From NCBI RefSeq assembly GCF_016097555.1, contig NC_054713.1, positions 11,454,973 through 11,518,972 of the forward strand: a stretch of DNA of 64,000 nucleotides, written 5' to 3'. The notes under the pieces were generated by a model that did not search any database, had not been told where the DNA came from, and saw nothing but the letters and a program-made list of their open reading frames with translations. Positions 11,066-22,578 of the stretch are shown here, in pieces. Every line of letters starts with the position of its first letter. Within the stretch, counting starts at the first letter, position 1. The stretch is from Gigantopelta aegis (taxonomy: Eukaryota; Mollusca; Gastropoda; Neomphalida; Peltospiridae). The translations under genes and the position numbers were made by a program.

Positions 11066-11736
11066 ATTACTAGTTCACCCGAGTCATTTTGAGCAGGGTT
11101 GAGCCGTTTCGCCCAATTTTTATTTTGTTAATAAAGTACATTTATTCATTGATTTGTCCTATATCCATCGATTTTTACATGTCAGACATTGTGATCTACA
11201 TTGTGTGTTTATATTTAGATAAAAATAATATTCTAATTTTGTTTATTTCCAATGTCATTTACTCCAATCTAATTAAAATTAGCTCCACTATTACACATGG
11301 ATCTAACAGCAGCCCGTTGGAGCTCATGTCTAGTTGACCTTTCATTCAACCAACAAAAACCTGCAAAATCATGGCAGTGATTTGAAAAGAATTTGAAAAC
11401 ATTCGGGATTATGCCGAGGGTATACGAAATGATTCGGGTGAATTACGAAATATGACAGAAACTAATTGCAATATAAAATTTGTTTCATGACGAAAAAAAC
11501 AAAACGTGATGGTGTAGCCATAGATACTAGTATACAATCTAAGAGTTTATTATTGCATTTTTCCCCCTGTTTTTCTTCAATGTTGAAATAAACTAACAAG
11601 TTCACCTATTGCATAAATAACCTTGCCCGATATTTTTAGAATATGCATGCTTCCGAATAATGATATAAAAGGCGAAGTGTAATTGGTCGATATTTAACCT
11701 TCTGAGTACTGCACGACGTCACGTCAGTCGACATAC
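11066..11736. repeat. dispersed repeat related to 41325-41790
   Basis: Words such as ttgaaaacattcgggattat followed by gagggtatacga, agctccactattacacatgg and tataaaaggcgaagtgt all recur at 41325-41790, partly in inverted order. It looks like part of a larger non-autonomous element whose borders I cannot set. No gene seen. Confidence 0.55.
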
Positions 11737-12370
11737 TGTATACTGTATACAGTGCATTCCCCAATTCATCTTTCCCGCCGTTTTGCACACGACACTCACC
11801 GGAAACGGAAATATAATAAAAGAAAAAAGATTTTGTTTTCAAAATGGTGGCTTTTGTTCTGATTTTTTCAATTGAAAACACCTTGAAATTTTGAGTTCAA
11901 AAAGCGGTTTTCGGCAAGTAATTTCGCTTGACAAAAATGGCGGCACATTGCGGTCATTTTCAGGGATCGATAGCTGATTGTGACAGCTAATTTGATAATA
12001 AATTTGATCGTTTTACCAACAACAAAAATCACCAAATATTGCAATATGAATCGTAGTTCGGGTTTAAAAAAAAATTCTGGTCAGAAAACCAGTTATCGGG
12101 AATAATGGACATAAATATTGGACAGCTGGCCATAAATGCCCGTAAGTAAACACAACTTTGTCGATTTTTTGCCTAATTTTAATCACCATTAGCTGATCTA
12201 AAAATTATAAAAATTACAAAAACCCACGAAAATAATACTTACCAATTCATATGTGAACTTTATTTCATGTATTTATAAAACATTTAAGTGAATATATGTG
12301 AGTAAAAATTATAAACTTGTACCCACTCAACGTGGTTTTTGTTAAAAATTAATCCAGTAGTCTAAAGGTT
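11737..12370. repeat. dispersed or duplicated block, copy 2
   Basis: Partner of 7885-8463, with ~55 extra bases near 11805-11880. Confidence 0.8.
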
Positions 12371-12875
12371 AAATTGTTATTTATAGATGAAATGTCACCT
12401 GAAATGTCCACAAAATGCTGTTAGATCTACTGGTAGACCCAGTAGAGCTAATTTAATCAGATTGCATTTACTCAAGCCATATGCACGAAATACGTACAGG
12501 CCTTAGATAATATACAGACAATGTATTCACATTAATAATTAATTTATGAACAGTCACACTGCATACTACCGAGTCTGAATTTAAGTGAATATATGTGAGT
12601 AAAAATTATAAACTTGTACCCACTCAACGTGGTTTTTGTTAAAAATTAATCCAGTAGTCTAAAGGTTAAATTGTTATTTATAGATGAAATGTCACCTGAA
12701 ATGTCCACAAAATGCTGTTAGATCTACTGGTAGACCCAGTAGAGCCAATTTAATCAGATTGCATTTACTCAAGCCATATGCACGAAATACGTACAGGCCT
12801 TAGATAATATACAGACAATGTATTCACATTAATAATTAATTTATGAACAGTCACACTGCATACTACCGAGTCTGA
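12283..12875. repeat. 297-bp direct tandem duplication
   Basis: 12283-12579 and 12580-12875 are almost identical (the only difference noticed is agagctaatt against agagccaatt). This implies a very recent event. The left edge of the unit is inside the duplicated block above. Confidence 0.95.
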
Positions 12876-12926
12876 TGTAGATTTCGCCTAGCTTCAGTTG
12901 ACAGAACGTAAACAGCTGATAAGGCA

Positions 12927-13751
12927 TTAAAGCCGCACACCCTAGTTCCATCCAGCGAAAATAAATTATAATTTGGTTAATCTACAAACCTGTAACACAC
13001 TTAGATCACGTTTTTATCAAATGGAGTGAAAAAGCAGGTTTTATATCAATAAATACCATGGGAATCCTCATGTCCCAATTGCTTGAAATAATTTTGAAAG
13101 TGTATTCTGATGTCACCGGTAGATGTCGCTCGAAGCACAACAATGCCTACGTCACGACAAATTTCACCGACTTGGGGTGCGTTCTTTTCACCTCTCCTGG
13201 ACATGTTCCAACTGTTGTCCTGGTTGTATCCCCTCTCCAGATATCGTAGGACGTAGCAAAATTATTGGTTTTAAGGGTTTGTAACGTTTTGTATTGAGAC
13301 ACTTACTTGTCTGAACTTTATTGTTACTGAAAATGTTCACGAACTGTGAAGAAAAATCTCACAAATGAACAACAACAAATCGGATGTTTATTGCGCGAAC
13401 TGTGCACGAGAAAACAAACCAAACCAAAATGATAACGGTCACGTGGTATACCAACGTCTGTGACATTGAAATGGAAATATCCCGTCTAAAAATAGATTAG
13501 ACCGTGTCTGCTCAACGTTTTTTTCTCAAACGTGCGTCCGTTTTTCGGAAATACGAAAAATGCATTTTGTGGTATTACAAACACCAGGATTACCAGGATT
13601 ACCAAAAAACACTTCAGGTGAATGGAAATGTATATTCTAAATAATAAACGGTAAGTAAAGTGCAATTTTATTCGTGAAAAGATGGGTTTAATAGCGAAAA
13701 ACAATGCCGTAATGGTTAACAACTAGCCTTAACTAGGGTGTGTCCCTTTAA
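12927..13751. mobile_element. TTAA-flanked MITE, long form (825 bp)
   Basis: It is bounded by TTAA on both sides, with ends ttaaagccgcacaccctagtt and aactagggtgtgtccctttaa. The terminal sequences match the shorter element at 15982-16360, but this copy has ~430 bp extra in the centre. TTAA target sites point to the piggyBac type. No transposase frame. Confidence 0.8.
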
Positions 13752-14519
13752 TATCCAAAGACAGAAAATTAACTAATATTTGGTAATAAATAATGAATAA
13801 TTACAGAAGACAAAAATACTTCAAAACTATAATAAATAGATTTATTTTGAGGGGCAAAACGACTCGGGTATGAGATTTAGAGTGAACCAACCCTGGGTGG
13901 ATAGGACGAAGGGCGAAACAATGCAGTGTTCGAAATGGTTTTAGGGCGAAACAACCCGGATTCGTACGAAGCCAAAACAAGGGTCCGAAAAGAGACGGTC
14001 TTCGACCTTAGGCCTAAATATTTAAAAGGTTGCTATTAATACCCAAAATAAATAATAGTAAATTAATAAAGCATGATAGATTAAGGGGGTTCAATGTCAT
14101 ATTTTTATATGTCCATCATAAAAACATGAATTGCGTTTTTTCTGTTTAATGTCGTCATGATTATGTCGACAAAATGTTACTCACGACAATAGGCACAACT
14201 TACATATTAAACGAATTTAAAGTGTAGATCTACAATAAAGTGACCGCATAGACAAAAAACTAAACCGTTCTTTGCACTTCTAGTGATCAGATCTTTTCCT
14301 GAAATAACTTAACTCTGTTTATCTTAATGCTGTCACGTCTATTGCAATTAATACTAAAATATTTTTGCTCCAACTTGACCAAAACCACATTACGCGGAAA
14401 GCCGTGTCGAATGCAGTTGCGCATGCGTAATATTTGCCATTTCCGGGTTTAAAAACAGTGGCGGCAAGAGGTGGGGGACTGCTACTCGCGATTCACTAAT
14501 ATCAGGTAGCACTATACCA
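13752..14519. other. no gene seen
   Basis: AT-rich DNA with the words gggcgaaac and cgaaacaa repeated loosely around 13,850-13,980. No exon-like frame with splice signals was found on either strand. Confidence 0.4.
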
Positions 14520-14830
14520 ATTAATTTCCGGCTGGGTCGAAGTTCGAGGTGCACCGCTTTTGGTAGAGAAGTGAACACCACAAGTCCTGTGATTGGTTAT
14601 AAATGTGAATGTGTTGGTAGTAAAAAAAATTAGTTTCATCTGGGCTAAAAATGTATACAATTTTAATTCATCTAGTACCACTGTGTCAAGTAGCCTTGTG
14701 CTTGGAACATGTATGGGGTACATGTAAAAAAAAAGTACTAAAATTTTGTGCGAAACTAGGGGTTGTAAAAACATCTGGTTATACCGAAAATGAGCCATGA
14801 AAGGTACCATTTTTTGCAGTTAATAATTTG
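14520..14830 (-). repeat. dispersed repeat, inverted relative to 30.45-30.70 kb
   Basis: The minus strand matches the plus strand at about 30,470-30,690 and 34,370-34,590 (gttccaagcacaaggctact ... acttctctaccaaaa). The latter two are inside the tandem ParB-like locus, so the locus carries a repeat that also exists elsewhere. Confidence 0.75.
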
Positions 14831-15981
14831 AGGTAGGGGTTGTAGTACTGATATTTATGGGTCATAGTTTGGTTGATATATTGCATATAGTGTTTTTAAA
14901 CACAAACGTTAACATGGTCGCCTATGGGATTTGAATTGGTATAGTCCAACCATCAAAACCTATATTAGCTCGGCCATTTACCTTTCGACCGACCGTTCAA
15001 AATTGCGCCAAATGCCCTCAATCAAAATTGCGCACCCTTTTCTCTTTGGCATTTAACTGCTCCATTCAGGGGCGTGCGCAGGAAATTTTGCAGGGGGGGG
15101 GGGGGGGATCGAGGTGTCCGGCGAAGAAGTACGTCGATCTCGCCCAACGTCGATCTAGCCGTAAATCCTATTTCCTACTGGGCGAAATCGCCGTACATTT
15201 TATAAAGGATTGGCACTGTTTAGAATGTTTATATTATTAAAATTAATTAATGTATAGACTTATTCTTATTCAGTGCATGTTGGTGTGGGGTTTTTAAAAA
15301 AATGTTTTTCATTGATGATTGTGTTAGTTTATGTTTACACCTTGGCGACATGTTTTTCTTCTGTGTAGAAGCTGGTTATGATGTAACTAGATTGTGTTAA
15401 TAATGTTTAAAATGTATATATTATTAAAATCAATTAATGTGTGCATGACGTTGTTGACTGGATACTTGTTTCAAGCTGATTTTTTTTTATTGGAATTAAG
15501 TCATAATAATAATTGTAAAATGGTTTCGGTCCACATATATTAAAACAGTTTTCATTTATTATTGCATTTAAAAAATATATTGTTTTGATAAAATTTACAT
15601 ATTGAACGAATTAAAAATATATATATATAATTAATGGAATTAAGTCATAATAATATTGTAAAATGGGGGTAAAATCTGAGGTTGCACCCATGGCATATTA
15701 TTTTAATATTGAACACCGACGATTTATATTAGTCGCGGGTCTAGGGTATGTTGCATATCACAGCGATGCCCTACACCTTGTATGCATATGGAGACGAATC
15801 TGAGTATTACATTTAGAATTATCACTAAAATCAATCAGTTCATTATTCAACTTTTTATTATAAAAAAGTCTAAAAACAGTTCATATTTTGATACATATAC
15901 AACACTGGGGTCACCAAGCGGGAGCATGCTCGCAGAAGTCTGGCTGCACTTCTCTCGCCACGTTCATACTCCTGCCAGTAC
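14831..15981. other. unassigned AT-rich DNA
   Basis: It contains a G run (15,094-15,108) next to ggggcgtgcgcaggaaat. An imperfect direct duplication (gtttatattattaaaattaattaatgt-like at 15,225 and 15,410; ttggaattaagtcataataa at 15,490 and again near 15,635) is also present. No gene recognised. Confidence 0.4.
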
Positions 15982-16360
15982 TTAAAGGGACATACCCTAG
16001 TTTCAACCCGTGAAAATTAACATGAAGTTTAGTTAATCTACAAACCTGTAACACATTTGGATGAAGTTACAATCGAGTGAAACATGAGTCTGAGACTTTT
16101 AAATGGTGAAATACCCTCTAAAAATAGACTAAAACTCGACTCCATAATTGTTACTTCTCAAACGCACGTGCGTTTTTAAAAATATGACAAATGCATTTTA
16201 TGTTATTTAAAACATCAGGATGACCAAAAACACTTCGAATGTACAGAACTTAATAATCTAAACAATAAAATCTAAGTAAAGTATTATTTAAGTTATCAAA
16301 AACGGTTACAATAGTCAAAAGTATATGTTAGTGTTTAAAAACTAGGGTATGTCCCTTTAA
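15982..16360. mobile_element. TTAA-flanked MITE, 379 bp
   Basis: It is bounded by TTAA at 15982-15985 and 16357-16360, with terminal inverted repeats ttaaagggacataccctagt / actagggtatgtccctttaa. It sits directly against the MULE transposase fragment, so it probably jumped into it. Confidence 0.88.
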
Positions 16361-16800
16361 AAGTCTTGGCCTGCATGTCTCGGTATTTCTTCTTCTGCAT
16401 TCGTTCGAGCTTTCCATCAGAGACGAGCCGAAGCTGGTTTTTCACGTGTGTGGCTTCCTCGTGTAGCAGAGATACCAGCAGGTACAGCTGGACTTGGGGA
16501 CGTCCTCTGCAGTTCAATCTGTAATGCCAGCCTTCAACGTCATTGTTCGTACGGGTGCACGCTCCAGCTCTCGGGTGTCCAGAGGTCGTCTATGGTGGGT
16601 AATGCAGGACACAGCGCTGCTCCCAGGTTGTCTTCTACTAACTGACTAACAATTGTCCCCGCGGACCAAAACGGATTTTCCATGGCCTCGGACTTCATTG
16701 CCACTGAAATGGTTGCTGCTACCTTCCCTCCTAAGTTTGCTTCGTGACAATGGACCCCTTGTCCTCGATGAAAATCCTCCCCTGTCTGTCGGACAGTAGC
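16361..16800 (-). pseudogene. fragment of a Mutator-like (MULE) transposase
   Basis: A minus-strand frame gives RTNNDVEGWHYRLN, then VQLYLLVSLLHEEATHVKNQ and KLERMQKKKYRDMQAKTFK. This pattern, N-N-x-x-E-G-W-H followed by a hydrophobic L-L-H-x-E-A helix and a K/R-rich tail, is typical of the C-terminal part of MULE-type transposases that I know from invertebrate repeat proteins. The upstream part is out of frame and no catalytic core is visible, so it is a remnant. Its 3' side is cut off by the TTAA MITE. Confidence 0.65.
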
Positions 16801-17339
16801 TGGGCAGTACTTAACACGTGCATTACAAGAAGGTCACACACAATACAACTATTGACAGACATTCTTAGAGAAATTTTCTAACGAACGAAATGCGTTTAAC
16901 TGAAATATCTAGCAATATTCGAATGCGAATGAGGTCTGCCTATTTTGGGGCATTATTTTATACCCGTTAATGTGTTAACACATTTCATATTATAACAACA
17001 GTGTGCATGCCTGGACTGTATTAACGGAATAACAGAAGAGTTGTTACAGGCGATTGACCGTTAACGTTAATCCGTAAATTAATGTTTGACATAACATTAC
17101 GTGCAATGTTTTAAAACATTGACTGTTGTAATGTCTCTGTAATACAAAAAACACAAAAACAATTTAATGTAATGTAAATAATATTTTTATTAGCGTAAAA
17201 TACATAAAACCGTTAATGTCATATATACACTTATAATATAACAACCAAAAATAATACAATCAATCAATCAATCAATCATTTATTTCTATATATGAATCAC
17301 ATAGAAATTGTTACATAATAGGAGACAAAATATGTATAA
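16801..17339. other. unassigned; no gene seen
   Basis: AT-rich, with a short (caat)n run near 17,258. Nothing exon-like. Confidence 0.4.
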
Positions 17340-17679
17340 AACCCCGTTCTCACTTGAACGATTTTCTACGCGAATTCCGTGCGACCACCAAATCGTACAG
17401 GGCGTGCGGGAGTCGCACGGCAGTATGTTGATGATTCACACACGTTGTAGGGGTGTCGTGTGTATTTCGGACATGTCGCATGCCGGTGCGACATTTTTCA
17501 AATGTTTAAAATTATCGTACAGCTGTCTCTAGGTTCGCATTGGTCGCATAGAGGTTGCACAGCAGTCGCACGACAGTATGCTAAGTGACCTAGGTAATTC
17601 GTACGGGAATCGCACGGCTGTACAATCTTTTAGTCGCACCGCAGTTGTACGAAAAATCGTTCAAGTGAAAACTGGGCTT
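17340..17679. mobile_element. MITE, 340 bp
   Basis: The ends aaccccgttctcacttgaac and its near mirror gttcaagtgaaaactgggctt form terminal inverted repeats of about 26 bp. The interior is unusually rich in gtcgcac and gtacg words compared with the AT-rich flanks. The superfamily is not certain. Confidence 0.75.
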
Positions 17680-19650
17680 ACAGAACAATAATATTAAGTA
17701 TAAAAGTATACTATCTGAAACAAATGAGGCCAATTTTTATGTATGGGCATAATCATACAAAGTGTAAACAAAAAAAAAAAAAAATTCCTGTTCCCCGAAA
17801 CACAAATAAAAAAATATAAAAAATTAGTGGTTATTTTTGGAAACGGACATTTTGGTATTAGTGAAAAGTGGTAAAATTCCAAGTTAATAATTCATTATGT
17901 TATTATTTAAATATTTGTGGCATATTTTATATCCTAATCGGTTCCTCAAAATAAAATGACATTTATCTTTTATTTTGACAGATGCAAATCTCGCGCAGCG
18001 CCGTGAGCACGCCAAATATCATTATTTCCTGTTGAAATGACATGACGCACGAATATTGAGTACACTAAATGAGAATAAGTCTATACATTAATTAATTTTA
18101 GTCATATAAATATTTTAAGCATTGTTTATCCTTTTGAAAAATTGACCCCTTCTAGGGCTATTCTGAGGTGTTTTCTGCTGGCTAGCCGAGCTGCTTTCTG
18201 ACCACATTCATATGAATGTAAAAAATCGGGATATGAATTTTGTTTTCGCCTTGAGCGGGTGTGTGTGTGTGTGTGTGTGTGTGTTCGACCCCAACCCCCC
18301 CCCCCCTGCGCACGCGCCTGCCATTCAAATTCCATAGCACCACCCCCACCCCCACCCGCCTGCTACCGATTTGATCGGGCTGCTGGTGCTCCCTTGCACC
18401 TGTCAGTGCAAGCGGTCCCTCCTCTCCCCTCCCCCCGCCTTTCCTGTCATGGACGGAGGAGCCGGCTCTTGTGCCCACGACAGGCGTGCGCTACAACAGC
18501 TTGTTCTGAATGTGCACGTAAACCCTATGACATGACATGACATGAGATGGTGGAACGGAGTGGTTTGTAAAAAAGCAAATGCCACTGAATGCTATTTAAA
18601 ATAAAAAAGCTGATTTGAAAATGTTCTGGAATGCATATATATATATGCATCTAAGACTTTAAAGAAACACAAGAGCAGAGCAAGCCTCAAACCCAGCTAA
18701 CTGTCTTTGGTTTGCATAGCCTAGCTAGATTTATGTAGGCATATTAAGCCTCTATTAGAAACATACTTATCTGCCCTTGATTGTCATCGCGCTAAGCGGC
18801 CCCAATTAGCCACTAAATTATTTCTGGCGCATTATACTCCAGTCGCTTGCAACAAAGGCCCTTTGTTGCTACTGAATTGTGGAGTAGTCGACTTGTTTTT
18901 TGACATTAAAAAAGTTTTCTATTACTATTATTGTTTGTCAGATTGTGTGCAATCTCCTTCTTTCACAGAAAAGAAAATGTACAATATGTTTTGTGCTCAA
19001 CAAAAATACTTACGAACACATCTTGGGGGGAGGGGGTTGGGGACCAAAATTGTTCATTGATGATCGACTCGTTAAAACCGCACTTTAATAAAGTTTTGAT
19101 ATTTGCAAGTAATATGCATGTGTTTGTGTATATATCACTGTGTAGGAATGGAAGTATACATTAATACATCTATGTATAATGGTCATTCTACAGAAAGCGT
19201 CAATTTTGAAAACACAAATTCAAGATAAAACAATTAAAATATATAAATATTTATTGTTATTTGGAAACTAGATGAACAAAGAAACATAAAAATATATCTG
19301 GCCACGCAGAACTGTAATCGGCCTGCATGTGCAGGCACGTTACCTTATGAACAAGTTCATTATGTCATTGGTGTTACCAGCCAAGTGGGGTAGTTCAGCA
19401 GTGTAATCCAATTGGTTTATAGTGATCAAGAGCACATGGATGTGTTATTTAGGTGTCCATAATAACATATATGGAATAACTTTAGAATTAAAAACTATCC
19501 CAAGGGTGTAATTGTGCATTTCCACACGGATATTCTGTATGTGACTTAAATAATACACTGTGGTAGTTTTAATTATTTAAAAATATGGAGTCCTTCAAAA
19601 TAAATTTCATCAAAGTCATAAAGGTAGAAGGTATGCTTTCCTAAATAAAC
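17680..19650. other. unassigned, with (GT)n at 18258-18283
   Basis: It contains a GT microsatellite followed by C runs (18,280-18,355), a catgaca triple near 18,526-18,545, and a G-rich tract near 19,025. The open frames here come from these simple repeats and carry no recognisable domain. Confidence 0.45.
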
Positions 19651-19972
19651 CGGGGCAAGACGTAGCCCAGTGGTACAGCGCTCGGTCGGTGTGAGATCGA
19701 TCCCCGTCGGTGGGCACATTGGGCTATTTCTCATTCCAGCCAGTGCACCACAACTGGTATATCAAAGGCCATGGTATGTGCTATCCTGTCAGTGGGATGG
19801 TGCATATAAAAGATCCCTTGCTGCTAATCGAAAAGAGTAGCCCATGAAGTGGCAACAGCGGGTTTCATCTCTCGATATCTGTGTGGTCCTTAACCATATG
19901 TCTGATGCCATATAACCGTAAATAAAATGTGTTGAGTGCGTCATTAAATAAAACATTTTTTTCTTTCTTTCC
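19651..19972 (+). repeat. tRNA-derived SINE, type B, full length
   Basis: The head gacgtagcccagtggtacag, central domain and type B tail (catataaccgtaaataaaat, then gtcattaaataaaacatt and a t/c-rich end) are all present. Confidence 0.92.
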
Positions 19973-20277
19973 TAAATAAACAATTTAAATTTCAAAAATA
20001 AAGTTTCTTGAGAAATGACACCAATGACAAAACAAGTAACACCAATGACACTCAAGACTGTATCCAGGAAATACTATTATTCTTGAGACTACCACTACAC
20101 TACTTGTTAGCAAAATTATGTAATTAATATTTCCTTAAATGTTTTGGGTTTTTTTCTTCTTCTTCAACCTACAACTATTAGGCCTAAAGGCCTAAAGGCC
20201 TATTAGAATAATTGTGTCTTTCTGTATTGATAAGATACGGCCGGTCAGACAGTTTATACTAAATTCCCAATTAACAT
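19973..20277. other. no gene seen
   Basis: AT-rich; a small triplication of aggcctaa occurs near 20,180-20,203. Confidence 0.4.
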
Positions 20278-20590
20278 TGCAGTATTGGCCCAATACTGGC
20301 CCAATAAATCCAGTTCCGTTGGGCCAATATCGTCAACCAGTACTGGCCCATTAAATTCTTGCTCATCGGCGGGGTATTGGTCCATTACAATTTTCCAGTA
20401 TTGGCCCGGTATTGGCACAGTACACAAATGCATTATTGGCCCAATATATGCAGTAACATTGGGCCAATATCATCAACCAGTACAAGGCCAATATTTGTAA
20501 CCAGTACCGGTCCAATATCCTCAACCAGTACAAGGCCAATATTTGTAACCAGTACCGGTCCAATATCCTCAACCAGTACCGGCCCAATCA
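20278..20590. repeat. imperfect ~32/64-bp tandem repeat
   Basis: Words attggcccaatac, ccagtaccggtccaatatcc and ccagtacaaggccaatattt alternate. The right half is a clean 64-bp dimer repeated at least twice. The frames open on both strands are by-products of the repeat. Confidence 0.85.
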
Positions 20591-21091
20591 CAGATTATTT
20601 TTGACAAAGGTGTGCATTTTACTAGCAAAATAAATTATAAACACTGTAATACCATATTTTATTAACCTAGTACTTAACATTTCTTTCAGAAATTTTGGGA
20701 GAAAATCCTACAAGATAGGAGGTTGGATTAAATTGCATACATTTCGAAGGTAATTTTTAGTACACATGATTTTCATACCTGGGTAGTCAAAGGGTCTGCA
20801 GGCTACAAAGTTATGAATTTCTTTTATACTATATCTATGCACATGATTTTACCAAATGTATTGTTTCAATACCACACTATTATGCATGTTTAATTTAAAC
20901 ATAAGCTGTCCATAAAGCACTTCGACCACAAATTGTATGTATTGCATTGTATAAATGTGTTATGTAATTGTGTGATTATTGCAGGTGTTTACACACCAGG
21001 GCAGTCCGGACATTCTTTTCAGACAGCGTTGCTTCAACTTCCTGCACAGAAACAAGCGGTAGATTAAGCCCTTCCAATACATGTTCTGTTT

Positions 21092-21225
21092 CTACATGCT
21101 GGGATGTCCCTCCAATTTATTCATTATGGTGTTCATTTGTTTCCGTTGCCATTTTAATTCCTTTGTTATACCATCCAAAGACACCTGGATGCCTGAGATG
21201 GCTTTAAGCATCTCTCTTTCGACAC
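21092..21225 (-). CDS. gene X, terminal exon (unrecognised protein)
   Basis: I do not recognise gene X. This exon encodes VEREMLKAISGIQVSLDGIT and then KELKWQRKQMNTIMNKLEGHPSM with a TAG stop. The whole is an amphipathic, coiled-coil-like C-terminus. The acceptor is ...attaatag and the exon opens with two bases (GT). The exon at 22317 ends CAA A in front of GTATGT, giving a serine codon across the junction; this phase agreement supports the model. Similar short coiled-coil tails end many invertebrate multi-copy nuclear proteins derived from transposons, but that link is only a guess. Confidence 0.6.
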
Positions 21226-21540
21226 CTATTAATAGAATAATTTTAATATGTTTACAAAGTTACAAACTAATTTAAAACCAAAATTACAATAAAGAATATA
21301 CCAGAATACAATAATGTGTGAAATATAAAGTCAATACTAATGCCAAGCTATTTAAATGTAATTTTCAACAAGTTAATCATTTTGTTCAGGGCAGTTCTTA
21401 AGTCTTATTATACCCGATACTTTGGGTGATGTTGGTGTTTTCATTCTAGGGAATGGTACAATGTTTTCGTGAGAAGAGGACCCATTTGAAAATTACGAAA
21501 CAAAATATTGCTGAATTTTATTTTAAAATACATGCATTGG

Positions 21541-21862
21541 AAGGAAATGTTTTATTTAACGACGTACTCAACACATTGTATTTACGGTTATATGGCGTCG
21601 GACATATGGCTTAGGACCACACAGATACTGAGAGGAAACCCGCTGTCGCCACTTCATGGGCTACTCTTTTTCGATTAGCAGCAAGGGATCTTTTATATGC
21701 ATCATCCCACAGACAGGATAACACATACCACAGCCTTTGATATACCAGTCGTGGTGCACTGGCTGGAGCGAGAAATAGCCCAGTGGGGCCACCGACGGGG
21801 ATCGATCCCAAACCAACCACACATCAAGCGAACACTTTACCATTGTGCTAAGCCCCGCCCCT
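21541..21862 (-). repeat. tRNA-derived SINE, type B
   Basis: The tail is at left (gaaatgttttatttaacgac) and the tRNA-like head at right (ggggcttagcacaatgg on the minus strand). It lies in the last intron of gene X. Confidence 0.9.
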
Positions 21863-22316
21863 ACATACATTGGTTACATATTTTTGGCTAAAAAAAGGTA
21901 TCATAACATTAAGCAAATATTGAATGTATTATCAAAAGCTATGGGTCGAAGGCAATATCAGTTGGGATTCCCAACTGAGTAATATATACTCAGAAGATAG
22001 AAAATGGCTTAGCCAAATTTTAGCCACTTGCAAATTTTATTAGCCATTTGTTGTAAAAAGATATTAGCCAATGGCTAATTTGGCTACCGACAGCGCGAGC
22101 CCTGGAGTATACTCTTCCATTATCACATATCTATTGACCAATCAAACTGTAGTAATTAACCTAATATACTAGAAGAATTAATCATATATTTTTCCAAACA
22201 GAATGATTAAAAATCATTTCATTTTTTATAAGTATTTATTGTATTTGTATTCCACATGGGGTGTCACTAAGCTCATTTAAAATCATATACAATGCATATG
22301 TATATGTCACACATAC

Positions 22317-22578
22317 TTTGGGAAATTCTTTGAAAGCGCTGAATTAGTGTTTCTCTGGGAAGAAATTCATTTAGATCAGATCCTGTGCCTCAGGTTGTTT
22401 AAGACGAGATTCTACAGAACTTGATTGATGACATTCAGCCTGTGTATGTGATGTGGACTGCAGAGAATGGAGTAAAGACTCTGGGGATTGCTCTGACAAC
22501 ACTATCATGTTAGGTATAGGTGGTGTGGGTGGGGCCCTTGTGAGACGTCCAGCATATTTGTGGTTAACAGCAGATTTG
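22317..22578 (-). CDS. gene X, right-hand part of an exon split by a transposon
   Basis: Reading on the minus strand from the TTAA at 22579-22582, the frame gives KSAVNHKYAGRLTRAPPTPP and continues through ...SVESRLKQPEAQ. There is no acceptor at its left border; the border is the end of a TTAA element. If the element and one TTAA are removed, the exon at 24466 joins it in frame (GTT AAC AAA). At the other end, GSDLNEFLPRETLIQRFQ leads to a GTATGT donor whose phase fits the terminal exon. The two halves of this segment are, however, in different frames: the first runs into TAA within ~10 codons of LKQPEAQ. So this allele seems to carry the insertion and one frameshift. Likely a disrupted host gene. 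Confidence 0.55.
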
